Shown here: positions 8,325-16,111 of the stretch, piece after piece | Layout: each line of letters starts with the position of its first letter | Position numbering within the stretch: the first letter of the stretch is position 1 | DNA from: Opitutia bacterium | GTDB taxonomy: Bacteria > Verrucomicrobiota > Verrucomicrobiia > Opitutales > JABJCN01 | Length of the DNA stretch: 32,618 bases | Reading direction: 5' to 3' | NCBI GenBank assembly: GCA_018668635.1 | Contig: JABJCN010000017.1 | Coordinates: 1 to 32,618, forward strand | Made by a program: the position numbers and the translations under genes | Notes under the pieces: generated by a model | What the model was told of the DNA's origin: nothing | Databases searched by the model: none | Seen by the model: the letters and a program-made list of their open reading frames with translations, nothing else

Positions 8325-8965
8325 CAGGCTTCCGAATCCAAGACTGGTTTAGCGGATGAACTGGAGGTATTGGAATCTCCTCTGTCATCAGATTCCACTT
8401 GAGGCTGGCTATAGGTTTGGGCAACTTTTTTCTGCTTGTTAAAGACAGTTTCGGTATCATCTATGACCATGGTGGAAAGCGTGGCTAGTTCAATGCTGCC
8501 GGTATACTGGACCGAGACTTCTTTGTCTGAGGTTGAAGCATCTCTTCGCTCCAACCGCCACTTTTCCAGCGTCTCTCGGAGAATCTTCCTCTTGCGAATC
8601 AATTCTTCAATTTCCTCATCTGTGAGGCTGGAGTCTTTCTTTTCAAGTTCTATAATCTCAAGGGAATGGGTGAGTTGGGAGCTGTAATCCGGGGTTTCCG
8701 TGGGCGCGCCTGCCGCCGCGGCTTTGACGCTTTCCAGAGTTTCACGACCATCCAAGTAGGAAACTTCTGCCCGCTGTGTTAAGAATTTGTTTAGACTACT
8801 ATGATACTGGGGTAGGCCCATCTCTGCCCGCTTGACGTTGCCACCGACCTTGTCGATCTTCATCTTGGCTACACGTAGCCCCATGTTCTCCGACAAGTTT
8901 TTGCCGGTGAACTTTTCCAATGTAGGGATCGGAGGGATATAGGTGTTGAAGGTGCTGTCTGCCAT
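8324..8965 (-). CDS. Hypothetical coiled-coil protein upstream of DUF971 gene
   Basis: I do not recognise this 213-residue protein. No signal peptide or membrane segment is visible, so it is probably cytoplasmic. Residues 1-75 contain a proline-rich start (I-P-P-I-P-T) and a basic stretch. Residues 95-143 are strongly charged and helical (E-I-I-E-L-E-K-K ... R-K-R-K-I-L-R-E-T-L-E-K-W), consistent with a coiled coil. The last 45 residues are polar and Ser-rich and look disordered. The C-terminus is coupled by TGATG to the DUF971 gene, suggesting that the two work together. A TATAAT-like sequence lies upstream on the minus strand (9028-9023), but without a convincing -35 box. Confidence 0.7.
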   Translation of the reverse strand: MADSTFNTYIPPIPTLEKFTGKNLSENMGLRVAKMKIDKVGGNVKRAEMGLPQYHSSLNKFLTQRAEVSYLDGRETLESVKAAAAGAPTETPDYSSQLTHSLEIIELEKKDSSLTDEEIEELIRKRKILRETLEKWRLERRDASTSDKEVSVQYTGSIELATLSTMVIDDTETVFNKQKKVAQTYSQPQVESDDRGDSNTSSSSAKPVLDSEA

Positions 8966-9066
8966 GCGGAGAATGGGTAGGTATTACCGTCTCTCCCGAT
9001 CATAGCAGGAACTGGGCCTATTATTATAAAGGGCTACATGTCTGCCCCGGGTTGTAAGGTTGCAGT

Positions 9067-12000
9067 CTATACGTCCTGCGCTATTTTTTGAATTCCTTTT
9101 AGGTCGAGCTTCCCGGTTGCGAGGGTGGGGATGCTCTCCACTATTTTGTGGACTTTGGGAATCCAAAGGTTGGCGAGTCCAGAAGCAGAGAGTTTTGAGC
9201 GAAGATCTGCAAAATCAATTTTCATGCTGGTGAGCAGGACAAGAGCTTCCCCCTTGGCCGAGTCCTCCCTGCTGGCAATGGCGATTACAGGGCCTTCTCC
9301 CGGATCGATTTCCAATGCGTTAACAATGGCCTCCTCGACTGTGCCATGGGGTACCATCTCGCCACCAATTTTAGAAAAACGGGAGAGTCGCCCTTCGATG
9401 TGGAGGAATCCATTTTCATCCAACCGGCCAAGGTCTCCTGTGGTAAACCATCCATCCTTAAGAACTTCATCCGTCTTTTCAGTTTGTCCCAGGTAACCCT
9501 CGAAGATGTTGGGACCACGTAGTTTGATGATACCACTCTCGCCGTAGGTTTTTTCTTCGTTGGTGTCCGGATCCACAAAGCGTATCGTAACACCGGGGAG
9601 AAGACGTCCGGCTGTGCCATTTCGCGCGCCTTTTTCGTGAGGGTCGTGGTTCTGGATATCAGGTGGGTCAGGGAGGTTTACACTGGAGACCGGGGATGTT
9701 TCAGTGAGTCCATAACCCTCGAGATACTTGGAGCCAAACTTGGATTCCCATTCTTCTGCGAGGCGCTTGGGGGTCTTTTCCGCTCCTGCTATTACAAATT
9801 GTAGTGAGGCCATCTTTTCCGGATCTGCCTTACGGAGGTAGGGCTTAAGGAAAGTGGGGGTTCCTAACAGGGCGGTCACCTTTTCCTCGTAAATGGCATC
9901 GATGGACTTACGGAGTTCGAGCGGGGAGGGGAGGGTTACAAGCCGTATGCCTTTAATTAACGGATACCACAGGGTTACGAGGAATCCAAAGCTGTGGAAG
10001 AGGGGCAGGTTCCCGAGTAAAATCTGGTCGGTGCTGATTAGGTTAATGTCTGAAATCTGGGTTACATTGCCCAAAAGGTTGCGATGGGAAAGCACAACAC
10101 CCTTTGGTTCACCGGAACTACCACTGGTGAAGATGAGCGCCGCTTCTTCCCTGTCCCCGTGGCGAGGAACTTTAAAAAAGGCGGCGGCAAGTCCGGCGGG
10201 TAGTAGGGTTATAATTCCAAGACGTAGTCCGATCGCAGCCTTCTTGTCCTTGGCGAGGGCTTGTAATTCATCCTTGATATCGAGTTCGGTGGGTGTTTTG
10301 GGCAGATTTGGGCACCGCTTCTTAACTTTTTCAGTGGTTATGAGGGTGTCGATATCTGCACGCTTAACGCAGGATTCCAAGGCGGCGGCACCCAAGGAGA
10401 AGTTTAGGTTGACCGGGACTTTGCCCCCAAGAACGCAGGCGAGGTTGGCCACGGTGGCACCGATGCCGGGTGGTAGTACGATGCCGACGCGTTTTGCCGA
10501 GGTGGCCTTTGCGAGACGATCCCGGAAGGCCAGCCCAAGGGCCAGTAGCAGTTTCGCCTTCATTGGTTTTCGATCCTGCGTGCGATCGATAAGAATCTCA
10601 CGAGATCCTGCTGCGGCAAGTCCCTTGAATGCAGCAAGGCCGATGTGACTGCGTAATACCGGACGTTGCGAGAAGGCCTCCTCGGCAAGATCCTGCATGG
10701 CTTGGCGGGCTGCGGCAGATGAGGCTTCTTGTGTACTCATGGGTGTTCCGAAGTTTACGGTTACAGGATATGGAATGCGAATGGGTTTTTTCTTAAAGAA
10801 CTTGCTGCGTTCGTAGCTGAAAATGGAACCCCAGAGTCCATCTAGGCTAACGGGGATAACGGGGGCGTTGGCACGCTTGGCAATGAGTTCAAATCCACGT
10901 TTCAATCCATGCATTGCACCGGTTCGTGAGATACCTCCTTCTGGAAAGATGCAGACGACTTCGCCTTGCGCAATATGTTCTGCCGCCTTGGTGATAGCCT
11001 CACGTGCATTTGTTCGTGAGACTGGAATGACTCCAGTTAGTTTAAATACAAACCTGATAAAGCGAGATTCCGTGAGTCCTGAGAATCCGATGAAGCGGAC
11101 ATGCCTCGGGCAGGCAGCACCGATCATGGCGGGATCGGCATATGATATGTGGTTTGCGATCAGAAGAGCTCCACCTGTACTGGGTATCTTATCTGCATTC
11201 TCGATGCGGATGCGGTAGAAGATACGTGTTACTAGGAGAACAAGCGTTCGGAACAGAGCCTCCGGCAGTAGGTAGAGTACATAACCGGTTACCATCAGGC
11301 TTGGAAGTGCCATAAACAGCAACTGCTCATTCGCTGAGAGTCCTGCCTTGAGGAGCAGAGAATGGATCCCGATGAAGCTGAGCCCAAAGAGGTTGCTTAG
11401 TAATGTGGATGAAGCAAGGACGCGCCCCCGTCTTTCCTCTCCTGCCCGGTCCACCATGAAGCCTCGTAGTGGAACGGAAAAAATAGCACCTGAAAATCCC
11501 ATCAAAATGAGGCAGGCGTTGAAAGCGAATTGGCTAGATTCGGGGCTTTTGGGAGCAAAAAGACCGGCAAGGAGAAGTGCCAATGCCATGCCAATTGCTC
11601 CTGCAGAGACTGTCCCCAACTCCACCCGCCCCCGGTTGATGTAGGCGGTGAAGACACTTCCAAGAATGATGCCAACTCCCAGGAATAGGTTGAATATGCC
11701 GGTGAGCTGGCCGACTTCTTCGCTGGGTGCAATTTCTTTTGCCACAACACTTAGGCAGAGAATCACCAACCATGCAACACCCAGAAACCAGGCAAACCCA
11801 AGCAACGATAAGCGAAGGCCGCGATCCCGCATGGCTTCAGTTAACTCCTGAAAATGTCCAAATACATTGCGGATTCGGAATGGCGATGAACTTTTTGGTG
11901 GCGTTTTTTTTGTTGGTTGAAAAAGAACCCAAGAGAGCAGGGAGAGTACCATAATTCCACCGGTTACAACCAGTCCAGCCTGCCATTTTCCTTCTTTTGC

Positions 12001-12501
12001 TTCATAGGCAATCTTGTAGGCGATTCCTCCTGCAAATCCACCTGTTAGTACAGCAGACATTCCCAGCATCTCCGTCCAACCAATTGCCAGGCCAAGGTTT
12101 CTGGAACCCACCAACTCTTTAAGGATTCCATATCTGGCTGGGGAGAAAAAGATTGTTTGTACCGCAAGTAAAAAGAATCCAACTAAGGCAATGCCAAGAT
12201 TCGCTTTACTCATTCCTAGAGCAATAACTCCAAGTCCGCCAATCTGAGCAGCGAGGGTTGCACTGATCACGGATTTTTTTGAATATCTATCAGCGAGCCA
12301 GCCAGCCAAGGGTGCAAAAAGTATAAATGGCAGTACCAGAAGTAGCCCGATTTTTACATTAGCCTGCTCGAATTGGGCTTGGCTCATCAATACTCCACAA
12401 AGCCCCAATAGCATATATTTGGCCAGATTGTCATTGAAGGTGACCAACGTATGGGATCCGAGTAGCCAGATGCATTTTTTAAAGGACTTTGTATTTTCCA
12501 T
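9067..12501 (-). CDS. aas: Three-domain MFS transporter / lysophospholipid acyltransferase / acyl-ACP synthetase
   Basis: This 1,144-residue protein fuses three activities. Residues 10-415 form an MFS transporter of LplT type, with F-N-D-N-L near residue 22 and A-D-R-Y-S-K-K as the inter-helix loop motif. Residues 425-620 form a PlsC acyltransferase, with the H-x4-D box N-H-I-S-Y-A-D (His451, Asp456) and F-P-E-G at 519-522. Residues 640-1144 form an AMP-dependent acyl-activating enzyme, with T-S-G-S-S-G-E-P-K-G at 792-801, G-Y-G-L-T-E-T-S, and a late G-K-L-D lysine. By analogy with E. coli LplT and Aas it should flip 2-acyl lysophospholipids inward and re-acylate them, recycling inner-membrane lipids. 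AAAAGGA five bases before the ATG supports the start. It is transcribed alone, divergent from the carbamoyltransferase. Confidence 0.93.
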   Translation of the reverse strand: MENTKSFKKCIWLLGSHTLVTFNDNLAKYMLLGLCGVLMSQAQFEQANVKIGLLLVLPFILFAPLAGWLADRYSKKSVISATLAAQIGGLGVIALGMSKANLGIALVGFFLLAVQTIFFSPARYGILKELVGSRNLGLAIGWTEMLGMSAVLTGGFAGGIAYKIAYEAKEGKWQAGLVVTGGIMVLSLLSWVLFQPTKKTPPKSSSPFRIRNVFGHFQELTEAMRDRGLRLSLLGFAWFLGVAWLVILCLSVVAKEIAPSEEVGQLTGIFNLFLGVGIILGSVFTAYINRGRVELGTVSAGAIGMALALLLAGLFAPKSPESSQFAFNACLILMGFSGAIFSVPLRGFMVDRAGEERRGRVLASSTLLSNLFGLSFIGIHSLLLKAGLSANEQLLFMALPSLMVTGYVLYLLPEALFRTLVLLVTRIFYRIRIENADKIPSTGGALLIANHISYADPAMIGAACPRHVRFIGFSGLTESRFIRFVFKLTGVIPVSRTNAREAITKAAEHIAQGEVVCIFPEGGISRTGAMHGLKRGFELIAKRANAPVIPVSLDGLWGSIFSYERSKFFKKKPIRIPYPVTVNFGTPMSTQEASSAAARQAMQDLAEEAFSQRPVLRSHIGLAAFKGLAAAGSREILIDRTQDRKPMKAKLLLALGLAFRDRLAKATSAKRVGIVLPPGIGATVANLACVLGGKVPVNLNFSLGAAALESCVKRADIDTLITTEKVKKRCPNLPKTPTELDIKDELQALAKDKKAAIGLRLGIITLLPAGLAAAFFKVPRHGDREEAALIFTSGSSGEPKGVVLSHRNLLGNVTQISDINLISTDQILLGNLPLFHSFGFLVTLWYPLIKGIRLVTLPSPLELRKSIDAIYEEKVTALLGTPTFLKPYLRKADPEKMASLQFVIAGAEKTPKRLAEEWESKFGSKYLEGYGLTETSPVSSVNLPDPPDIQNHDPHEKGARNGTAGRLLPGVTIRFVDPDTNEEKTYGESGIIKLRGPNIFEGYLGQTEKTDEVLKDGWFTTGDLGRLDENGFLHIEGRLSRFSKIGGEMVPHGTVEEAIVNALEIDPGEGPVIAIASREDSAKGEALVLLTSMKIDFADLRSKLSASGLANLWIPKVHKIVESIPTLATGKLDLKGIQKIAQDV

Positions 12502-12795
12502 TATTTCCTTTTGCTAATCCCGTGCCAATCTTGGCCGTCTATATGGGCTTTGCCTCCAATTTCTGGCCTTGGTCAAGAAAGGGTCAAGGTGAATAACGAA
12601 AATACATGAAAGAGAGGGTGCCACTATTTACTTTTAAAAGGCACCATTAATTCCCCGACCTATACATGTTTTGTCTTTCCTTAGGATTGGTTTCTGTGTT
12701 GTTTTTTCTGTATGAATTCTATAATGATGTTCTTTTTAAATAATCTTCCGCATCCCAATATTATTCAGGTGTCTTGCATCTACATTTAAACTTCC
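12502..12795. other. Divergent intergenic region with direct and inverted repeats
   Basis: This 294-base gap must hold promoters for aas (minus) and the carbamoyltransferase (plus). Near aas are a dyad GCCAA-N2-TTGGC (12524-12535), a second CCAA-N9-TTGG (12556-12572), and two direct GGTCAAG copies at 12571 and 12582, spaced by one helical turn (11 bp). On the minus strand the latter read as two TTGACC boxes. Their use as operator or -35 elements is inference only. Confidence 0.35.
12699..12725 (+). promoter_or_regulatory. Candidate promoter for carbamoyltransferase operon
   Basis: A perfect -10 hexamer TATAAT is at 12720-12725. The best upstream partner is TTGTTT at 12699, with a short 15-base spacer. 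It would give a 5' leader of roughly 65 bases before the GTG start. The -10 match is exact, but the -35 is weak and the region is AT-rich. Confidence 0.35.
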
Positions 12796-14643
12796 GTGGG
12801 TAAGAAAATTCTTGGCATTTCTGCCTTTTACCATGATAGTGCTGTTGCGTTGGTCGTTGACGGACGCATCGTGGCTGCGGCACAAGAGGAAAGATTCACA
12901 CGTATTAAGCACGATCACAACTTTCCTAGACTCGCCGCGGAATATTGCCTTGATGAAGGAGGGATTACTCCCGCAGAACTGGACTTTGTCGTATTTTACG
13001 AAAAACCTTACCTTAAATTTGATCGTTTGCTGGAGACGTATCTCGCCTATGCTCCTCAAGGGCTGAAGTCATTTCTTTCGGCTATGCCTTTATGGTTGAA
13101 GCAAAAGCTACATATTCCAAGGGAGATTAAGAAGGCCCTTGGCGGGAGTTACAAAAAAAAGGTGGTTTTTCCTGGGCACCATGAATCTCATGCGGCAAGT
13201 GCATTCTTTCCCAGCCCTTTTGAGGAGGCTGCAATCCTGACCCTTGATGGTGTGGGTGAATGGGATACTGCCACTATTGGCTCCGGGCGTAGCAATAACA
13301 TAGAGATTCTCAAGTCCTTACAGTTCCCGCACTCCTTGGGTCTTCTGTATAGTGCCTTTACCTATTTCACTGGGTTCCGCGTGAATTCCGGCGAATACAA
13401 GCTGATGGGTTTGGCGCCATATGGGCAGCCCAAATATAAGGATGTGATTCTGGATGAACTTCTCGATGTGAAGGATGACGGGTCCTTTGCCATGGATATG
13501 TCATTTTTTAATTATTGCCAAGGCTTGACGATGACCAATAAGCGTTTTGCTCAACTTTTTGGCGGTCCGGCCCGGTCTTCAGAGTCTGATATTACCGAGC
13601 GCGAGATGGACCTTGCTGCTTCAGTACAGGCTGTAACCGAAGAGATTGTCTTTCGTATGGCTCGCTATGCTCGGGATGTGTCCGGGCTTCCCAACCTGTG
13701 CCTTTCCGGAGGTGTGGCGCTTAACTGTGTTGCCAATGGCAAACTACTCCGCGAAAAGATTTTTGACCGGATTTGGGTACAGCCGGCTGCTGGTGACGCA
13801 GGAGGCGCACTTGGTGCTGCCGTTTTTGTTCATCATCAATTGCTGGGGGAGGAGCGTAAGATTGATTCTGCTGACTCAATGTCTGGTTCATTCCTCGGCC
13901 CGAAACACAAGAATGCTGACATTAGTAAATTTCTTCAGGATAAAATGATTCCGCACCATTTGCTGGAAAACGAAGAGGACCTGCTTGAAAAGGTGTCCGA
14001 TGCAATCGCGTCAGAGCAAGTTGTTGGATGGTTTCAGGGTCGGATGGAGTTTGGGCCTCGCGCATTGGGTGCACGAAGCATTATCGGCGATGCTCGTAGC
14101 GAAAAGATGCAGTCCCAAATGAACCTGCGTATTAAGTTCCGTGAGTCATTCCGCCCTTTCGCCCCGTCGGTTCTTCGAGAGGATGTGAATCAGTATTTTG
14201 AACTGGATGAAGAATCTCCCTACATGCTCCTTGTTGCCCCGGTGAGCGAGGATATCCGTGTTCAACTTACAGCAGAACAGCAACAGCAGATGAAAGAGCC
14301 AAACCTGATTCAACGGGTGAATGTTAAACGTTCAACGATTCCGGCCGTGACGCACGTTGATATGTCTGCCCGAGTCCAGACAGTCGACGAGCAACGAAAT
14401 GGTCGTTACTATCGTCTTATCCGCAAATTCAAGGAAAAAACAGGAAGTAGTGTCATTATTAATACCAGCTTCAACATCCGGGGAGAACCAATTGTTTGTA
14501 CTCCTGAGGATGCTTATCGATGCTTTATCGCCACGGATATGGACGTATTGGTTCTGGAGAATTTTGTTCTCTATAAAAAGGAACAACCTGCGGAGACCAA
14601 GGAGGCCCGAGATGAATACATCCGCAGTTTCAAGCTCGATTGA
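12796..14643 (+). CDS. O-carbamoyltransferase, NodU/TobZ/SxtI family
   Basis: This 615-residue protein should transfer a carbamoyl group from carbamoyl phosphate, via carbamoyl adenylate, to a hydroxyl of a sugar or secondary metabolite. The N-terminal Kae1-like domain has G-I-S-A-F-Y-H-D-S-A, the metal/ATP-site histidines in G-H-H-E-S-H-A-A-S-A-F (His128-His132), L-D-G-V-G-E-W-D, and C-L-S-G-G-V-A-L-N. The C-terminal domain has M-E-F-G-P-R-A-L-G-A-R-S-I near residue 420 and S-F-R-P-F-A-P-S-V. The GTG start gives the usual G-K-K-I-L-G-I beginning. SxtJ-like and DUF5989 genes follow directly, an arrangement that recurs beside this family. The acceptor cannot be told from sequence; with no other biosynthetic genes here, an envelope glycan is one possibility. 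Confidence 0.92.
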   Translation: MGKKILGISAFYHDSAVALVVDGRIVAAAQEERFTRIKHDHNFPRLAAEYCLDEGGITPAELDFVVFYEKPYLKFDRLLETYLAYAPQGLKSFLSAMPLWLKQKLHIPREIKKALGGSYKKKVVFPGHHESHAASAFFPSPFEEAAILTLDGVGEWDTATIGSGRSNNIEILKSLQFPHSLGLLYSAFTYFTGFRVNSGEYKLMGLAPYGQPKYKDVILDELLDVKDDGSFAMDMSFFNYCQGLTMTNKRFAQLFGGPARSSESDITEREMDLAASVQAVTEEIVFRMARYARDVSGLPNLCLSGGVALNCVANGKLLREKIFDRIWVQPAAGDAGGALGAAVFVHHQLLGEERKIDSADSMSGSFLGPKHKNADISKFLQDKMIPHHLLENEEDLLEKVSDAIASEQVVGWFQGRMEFGPRALGARSIIGDARSEKMQSQMNLRIKFRESFRPFAPSVLREDVNQYFELDEESPYMLLVAPVSEDIRVQLTAEQQQQMKEPNLIQRVNVKRSTIPAVTHVDMSARVQTVDEQRNGRYYRLIRKFKEKTGSSVIINTSFNIRGEPIVCTPEDAYRCFIATDMDVLVLENFVLYKKEQPAETKEARDEYIRSFKLD

Positions 14644-14661
14644 TCTTATTTGCACATCATT

Positions 14662-15105
14662 ATGCCTAACAAATTCAAGGAAATCAACTGGAACCCATCC
14701 ACGAGGGAGCGCTGCGACTTTGGTCGACTTCTAATGATCGGATTCCCATTTGTTGCGCTATTCTGGACATGTATCTTTGCAATCAAAGGTGTAGGCTGGG
14801 CATGGAATTGGAACATCTTCATCGGAGTTGCTGGTGCCGGTGTTGGAGCTGGACTTTTTTGTTATGTGTTTCCTGCCTTATCCCTTCCTGTTTACTGCCT
14901 TTGGTTTTTTCTTGTCTGCTTGATTGACTCTGTAATCACTTTTACTCTTCTGCCCACTTTTTTTTATTTCATTCTGACTCCTTATGGATTTATCCTGCGT
15001 TTACTCGGGAAAAACTCTTTAAAGAAGGGCCCCGAACCCCGCAAGACCTATTGGATTGATGTTGAACCATCACAGGGTTCGGATCAATACTATCGTCAGT
15101 TCTGA
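14662..15105 (+). CDS. SxtJ-family small membrane protein
   Basis: This 147-residue protein has three to four hydrophobic spans, at about 22-42, 50-71 and 74-110 (the last long enough for two). The N-terminus is short, cytosolic-looking and charged (E-I-N-W-N-P-S-T-R-E-R-C-D-F-G), and the C-terminal tail is soluble and ends with T-Y-W-I-D-V-E-P. Both the spacing and these end motifs match the SxtJ family, first named from cyanobacterial saxitoxin clusters and commonly found next to NodU/SxtI-type carbamoyltransferases. No molecular function is established. I chose the ATG at 14662, since the family begins near N-K-F-K-E-I-N-W; an in-frame TTG at 14650 is possible. It starts 18 bases after the carbamoyltransferase stop. 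Confidence 0.85.
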   Translation: MPNKFKEINWNPSTRERCDFGRLLMIGFPFVALFWTCIFAIKGVGWAWNWNIFIGVAGAGVGAGLFCYVFPALSLPVYCLWFFLVCLIDSVITFTLLPTFFYFILTPYGFILRLLGKNSLKKGPEPRKTYWIDVEPSQGSDQYYRQF

Positions 15106-15135
15106 AATAATAACCAAACAAGCGACTTTCCTGCC

Positions 15136-15336
15136 ATGAGTAAGAACCCCAAGAAAAGTTTTGAAGAGTTGAACAATGACGGTTCGAACGGGGGCTTTAT
15201 CAACGAGTTCATCCTTCTGCTTAAACACAATAAGAAATGGTGGATTACGCCTATTGTTATCTCTCTCCTTCTTTTTGGTATACTGATCATTTTGGGTGGT
15301 AGCTCTGCAGCACCTTTTATATACACACTCTTTTAA
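15136..15336 (+). CDS. DUF5989 single-span membrane microprotein
   Basis: This 66-residue protein has a polar N-terminus, then F-I-N-E-F-I-L-L-L-K-H-N-K-K-W-W at 21-36. One transmembrane helix follows (about 37-56), and it ends in A-P-F-I-Y-T-L-F. The K-K-W-W before the helix and the terminal F-I-Y-T-L-F are characteristic of the DUF5989 family, tiny proteins found beside carbamoyltransferase and SxtJ genes. Its position as third gene (30 bases after the SxtJ-like stop) and similar size to SxtK of the saxitoxin cluster suggest an accessory subunit that holds the carbamoyltransferase at the membrane. That role is inference. Confidence 0.83.
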   Translation: MSKNPKKSFEELNNDGSNGGFINEFILLLKHNKKWWITPIVISLLLFGILIILGGSSAAPFIYTLF

Positions 15337-15390
15337 AATTAATTGACCAGGGTGCGTTGGATTTCTGTCCGCGTATCAGGCTGCAATTCT

Positions 15391-15420
15391 TTGAAGGTGC
15401 TAAAAATTTCGTAATATATC
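15391..15420 (+). promoter_or_regulatory. Candidate sigma-70-like promoter for FecR-like gene
   Basis: TTGAAG (15391-15396) and TATATC (15415-15420) are separated by 18 bases, each with four of six consensus matches. The 3' end is 43 bases before the GTG of the FecR-like gene and 23 bases before the seven-codon reading frame. It is plausible but weak. Confidence 0.3.
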
Positions 15421-15442
15421 GGTCCCTTTGGCTAATACCTTT

Positions 15443-15466
15443 ATGAACACTACACAAAGTTCGTGA
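15443..15466 (+). CDS. Possible seven-residue leader peptide overlapping the next start
   Basis: ATG at 15443 opens a seven-codon frame, M-N-T-T-Q-S-S, ending in TGA at 15464-15466. That stop overlaps the GTG start of the FecR-like gene (GTGA), the same overlap seen at rfaE1/gmhB and batA/batB. This would let ribosomes ending the leader restart on the main gene. There is no strong Shine-Dalgarno site before it and a frame this short is expected by chance, so it may not be translated. Confidence 0.25.
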   Translation: MNTTQSS

Positions 15467-15957
15467 ACAAATCGGAATACATTAAATTGCGCCGCCTTAT
15501 GTCGAGCCTGCTTGATGGTGAGTTGAATCCCAATGAAAGGGCACAGTTCATCCAACTTCTTAAGGAGAACAAGCAAGGCAGGCAATTCTACCTACAAAAT
15601 CTTGCAATGGAGTCTATCTTGCAATGGGAGTCCGTCACCAATGCGGAGACCGCTTCCATTTCATATGTAAATACGCCCACAACACAAGAAGCCCCGATTA
15701 TTCCTTGGCCCCGGGTATTGATTGATCGCCCCTTGCTAATAGCGCGGAACTGGTTAGCTGGAGCCGCGGCAGCAGCAATTGCCGTTGGTTTGTGGGTCAC
15801 TACATCGAGGACCCATTCTACCCAAGAAAAACCTTTGGATACTAATATCGCACTGGATATACATCCATTAAAGACTGAGACCACGGAAATGGATGGGCAG
15901 ACAGTTGCTTCCATTTATTTTCAGTTTAGTTCGGAGGAAAATCGTCCTGAGGGGTGA
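15463..15957 (+). CDS. FecR/anti-sigma-like single-pass membrane protein, orphan
   Basis: This is a 164-residue product from a GTG start; no other start exists in frame back to the stop at 15433. Residues 1-57 (S-S-L-L-D-G-E-L-N-P-N-E-R-A-Q-F ... G-R-Q-F-Y-L-Q-N-L-A-M-E-S-I-L-Q-W) match the N-terminal cytoplasmic region common to planctomycete and verrucomicrobial FecR-type proteins, which resembles anti-sigma domains. One transmembrane helix spans about 96-113 (A-A-A-A-A-I-A-V-G-L-W-V). The outer part is only some 50 residues, much shorter than a normal FecR domain, so it may be a reduced form. No sigma factor gene is adjacent; the nearest one is about 8.6 kb away. Role as a regulator is inferred. 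Confidence 0.72.
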   Translation: MNKSEYIKLRRLMSSLLDGELNPNERAQFIQLLKENKQGRQFYLQNLAMESILQWESVTNAETASISYVNTPTTQEAPIIPWPRVLIDRPLLIARNWLAGAAAAAIAVGLWVTTSRTHSTQEKPLDTNIALDIHPLKTETTEMDGQTVASIYFQFSSEENRPEG

Positions 15958-16077
15958 TACATTGGCACGGGTTTGCCTGAAATGATTGAATTAGACTTTT
16001 TGTTATTTTGATTTTCTGCCAGATGGGATTGTTATACTTGGGGAAGTTACCCTTCTGATTAAAAGAAAATACTAGTG

Positions 16078-16103
16078 GGCGTGTAGCGGGGAGGCTACAC
16101 GCC
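16078..16103 (+). terminator. Terminator hairpin between convergent genes
   Basis: GGCGTGTAGC (16078-16087) pairs perfectly with GCTACACGCC (16094-16103) around a six-base loop. On the plus strand TTCTTAGTTTAATTT follows; on the minus strand the sequence after the stem is also fairly T-rich. It lies between the FecR-like gene and the convergent hydrolase and may serve both. Confidence 0.8.
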
Positions 16104-16111
16104 TTCTTAGT

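Noticed and set aside
9893-10648. 251-codon open frame on the plus strand inside the aas gene
   Set aside because: It lies fully antisense to a gene with clear domain motifs, and its translation is rich in Arg/Ser/Pro without any recognisable motif.
12514-12531. Sigma-54-like promoter on the minus strand before aas (TTGGCACG, then GC at the right spacing)
   Set aside because: The ribosome binding site AAGGA lies between it and the ATG, so a transcript starting there would lack the site. One T of TTGC is also changed. An eight-base match of this kind is expected about once by chance in the window.
12796-14643. TsaD/Kae1 tRNA modification enzyme
   Set aside because: The N-terminal fold is shared, but the C-terminal carbamoyltransferase domain with G-P-R-A-L-G-A-R-S and the 615-residue length identify the NodU/TobZ group.
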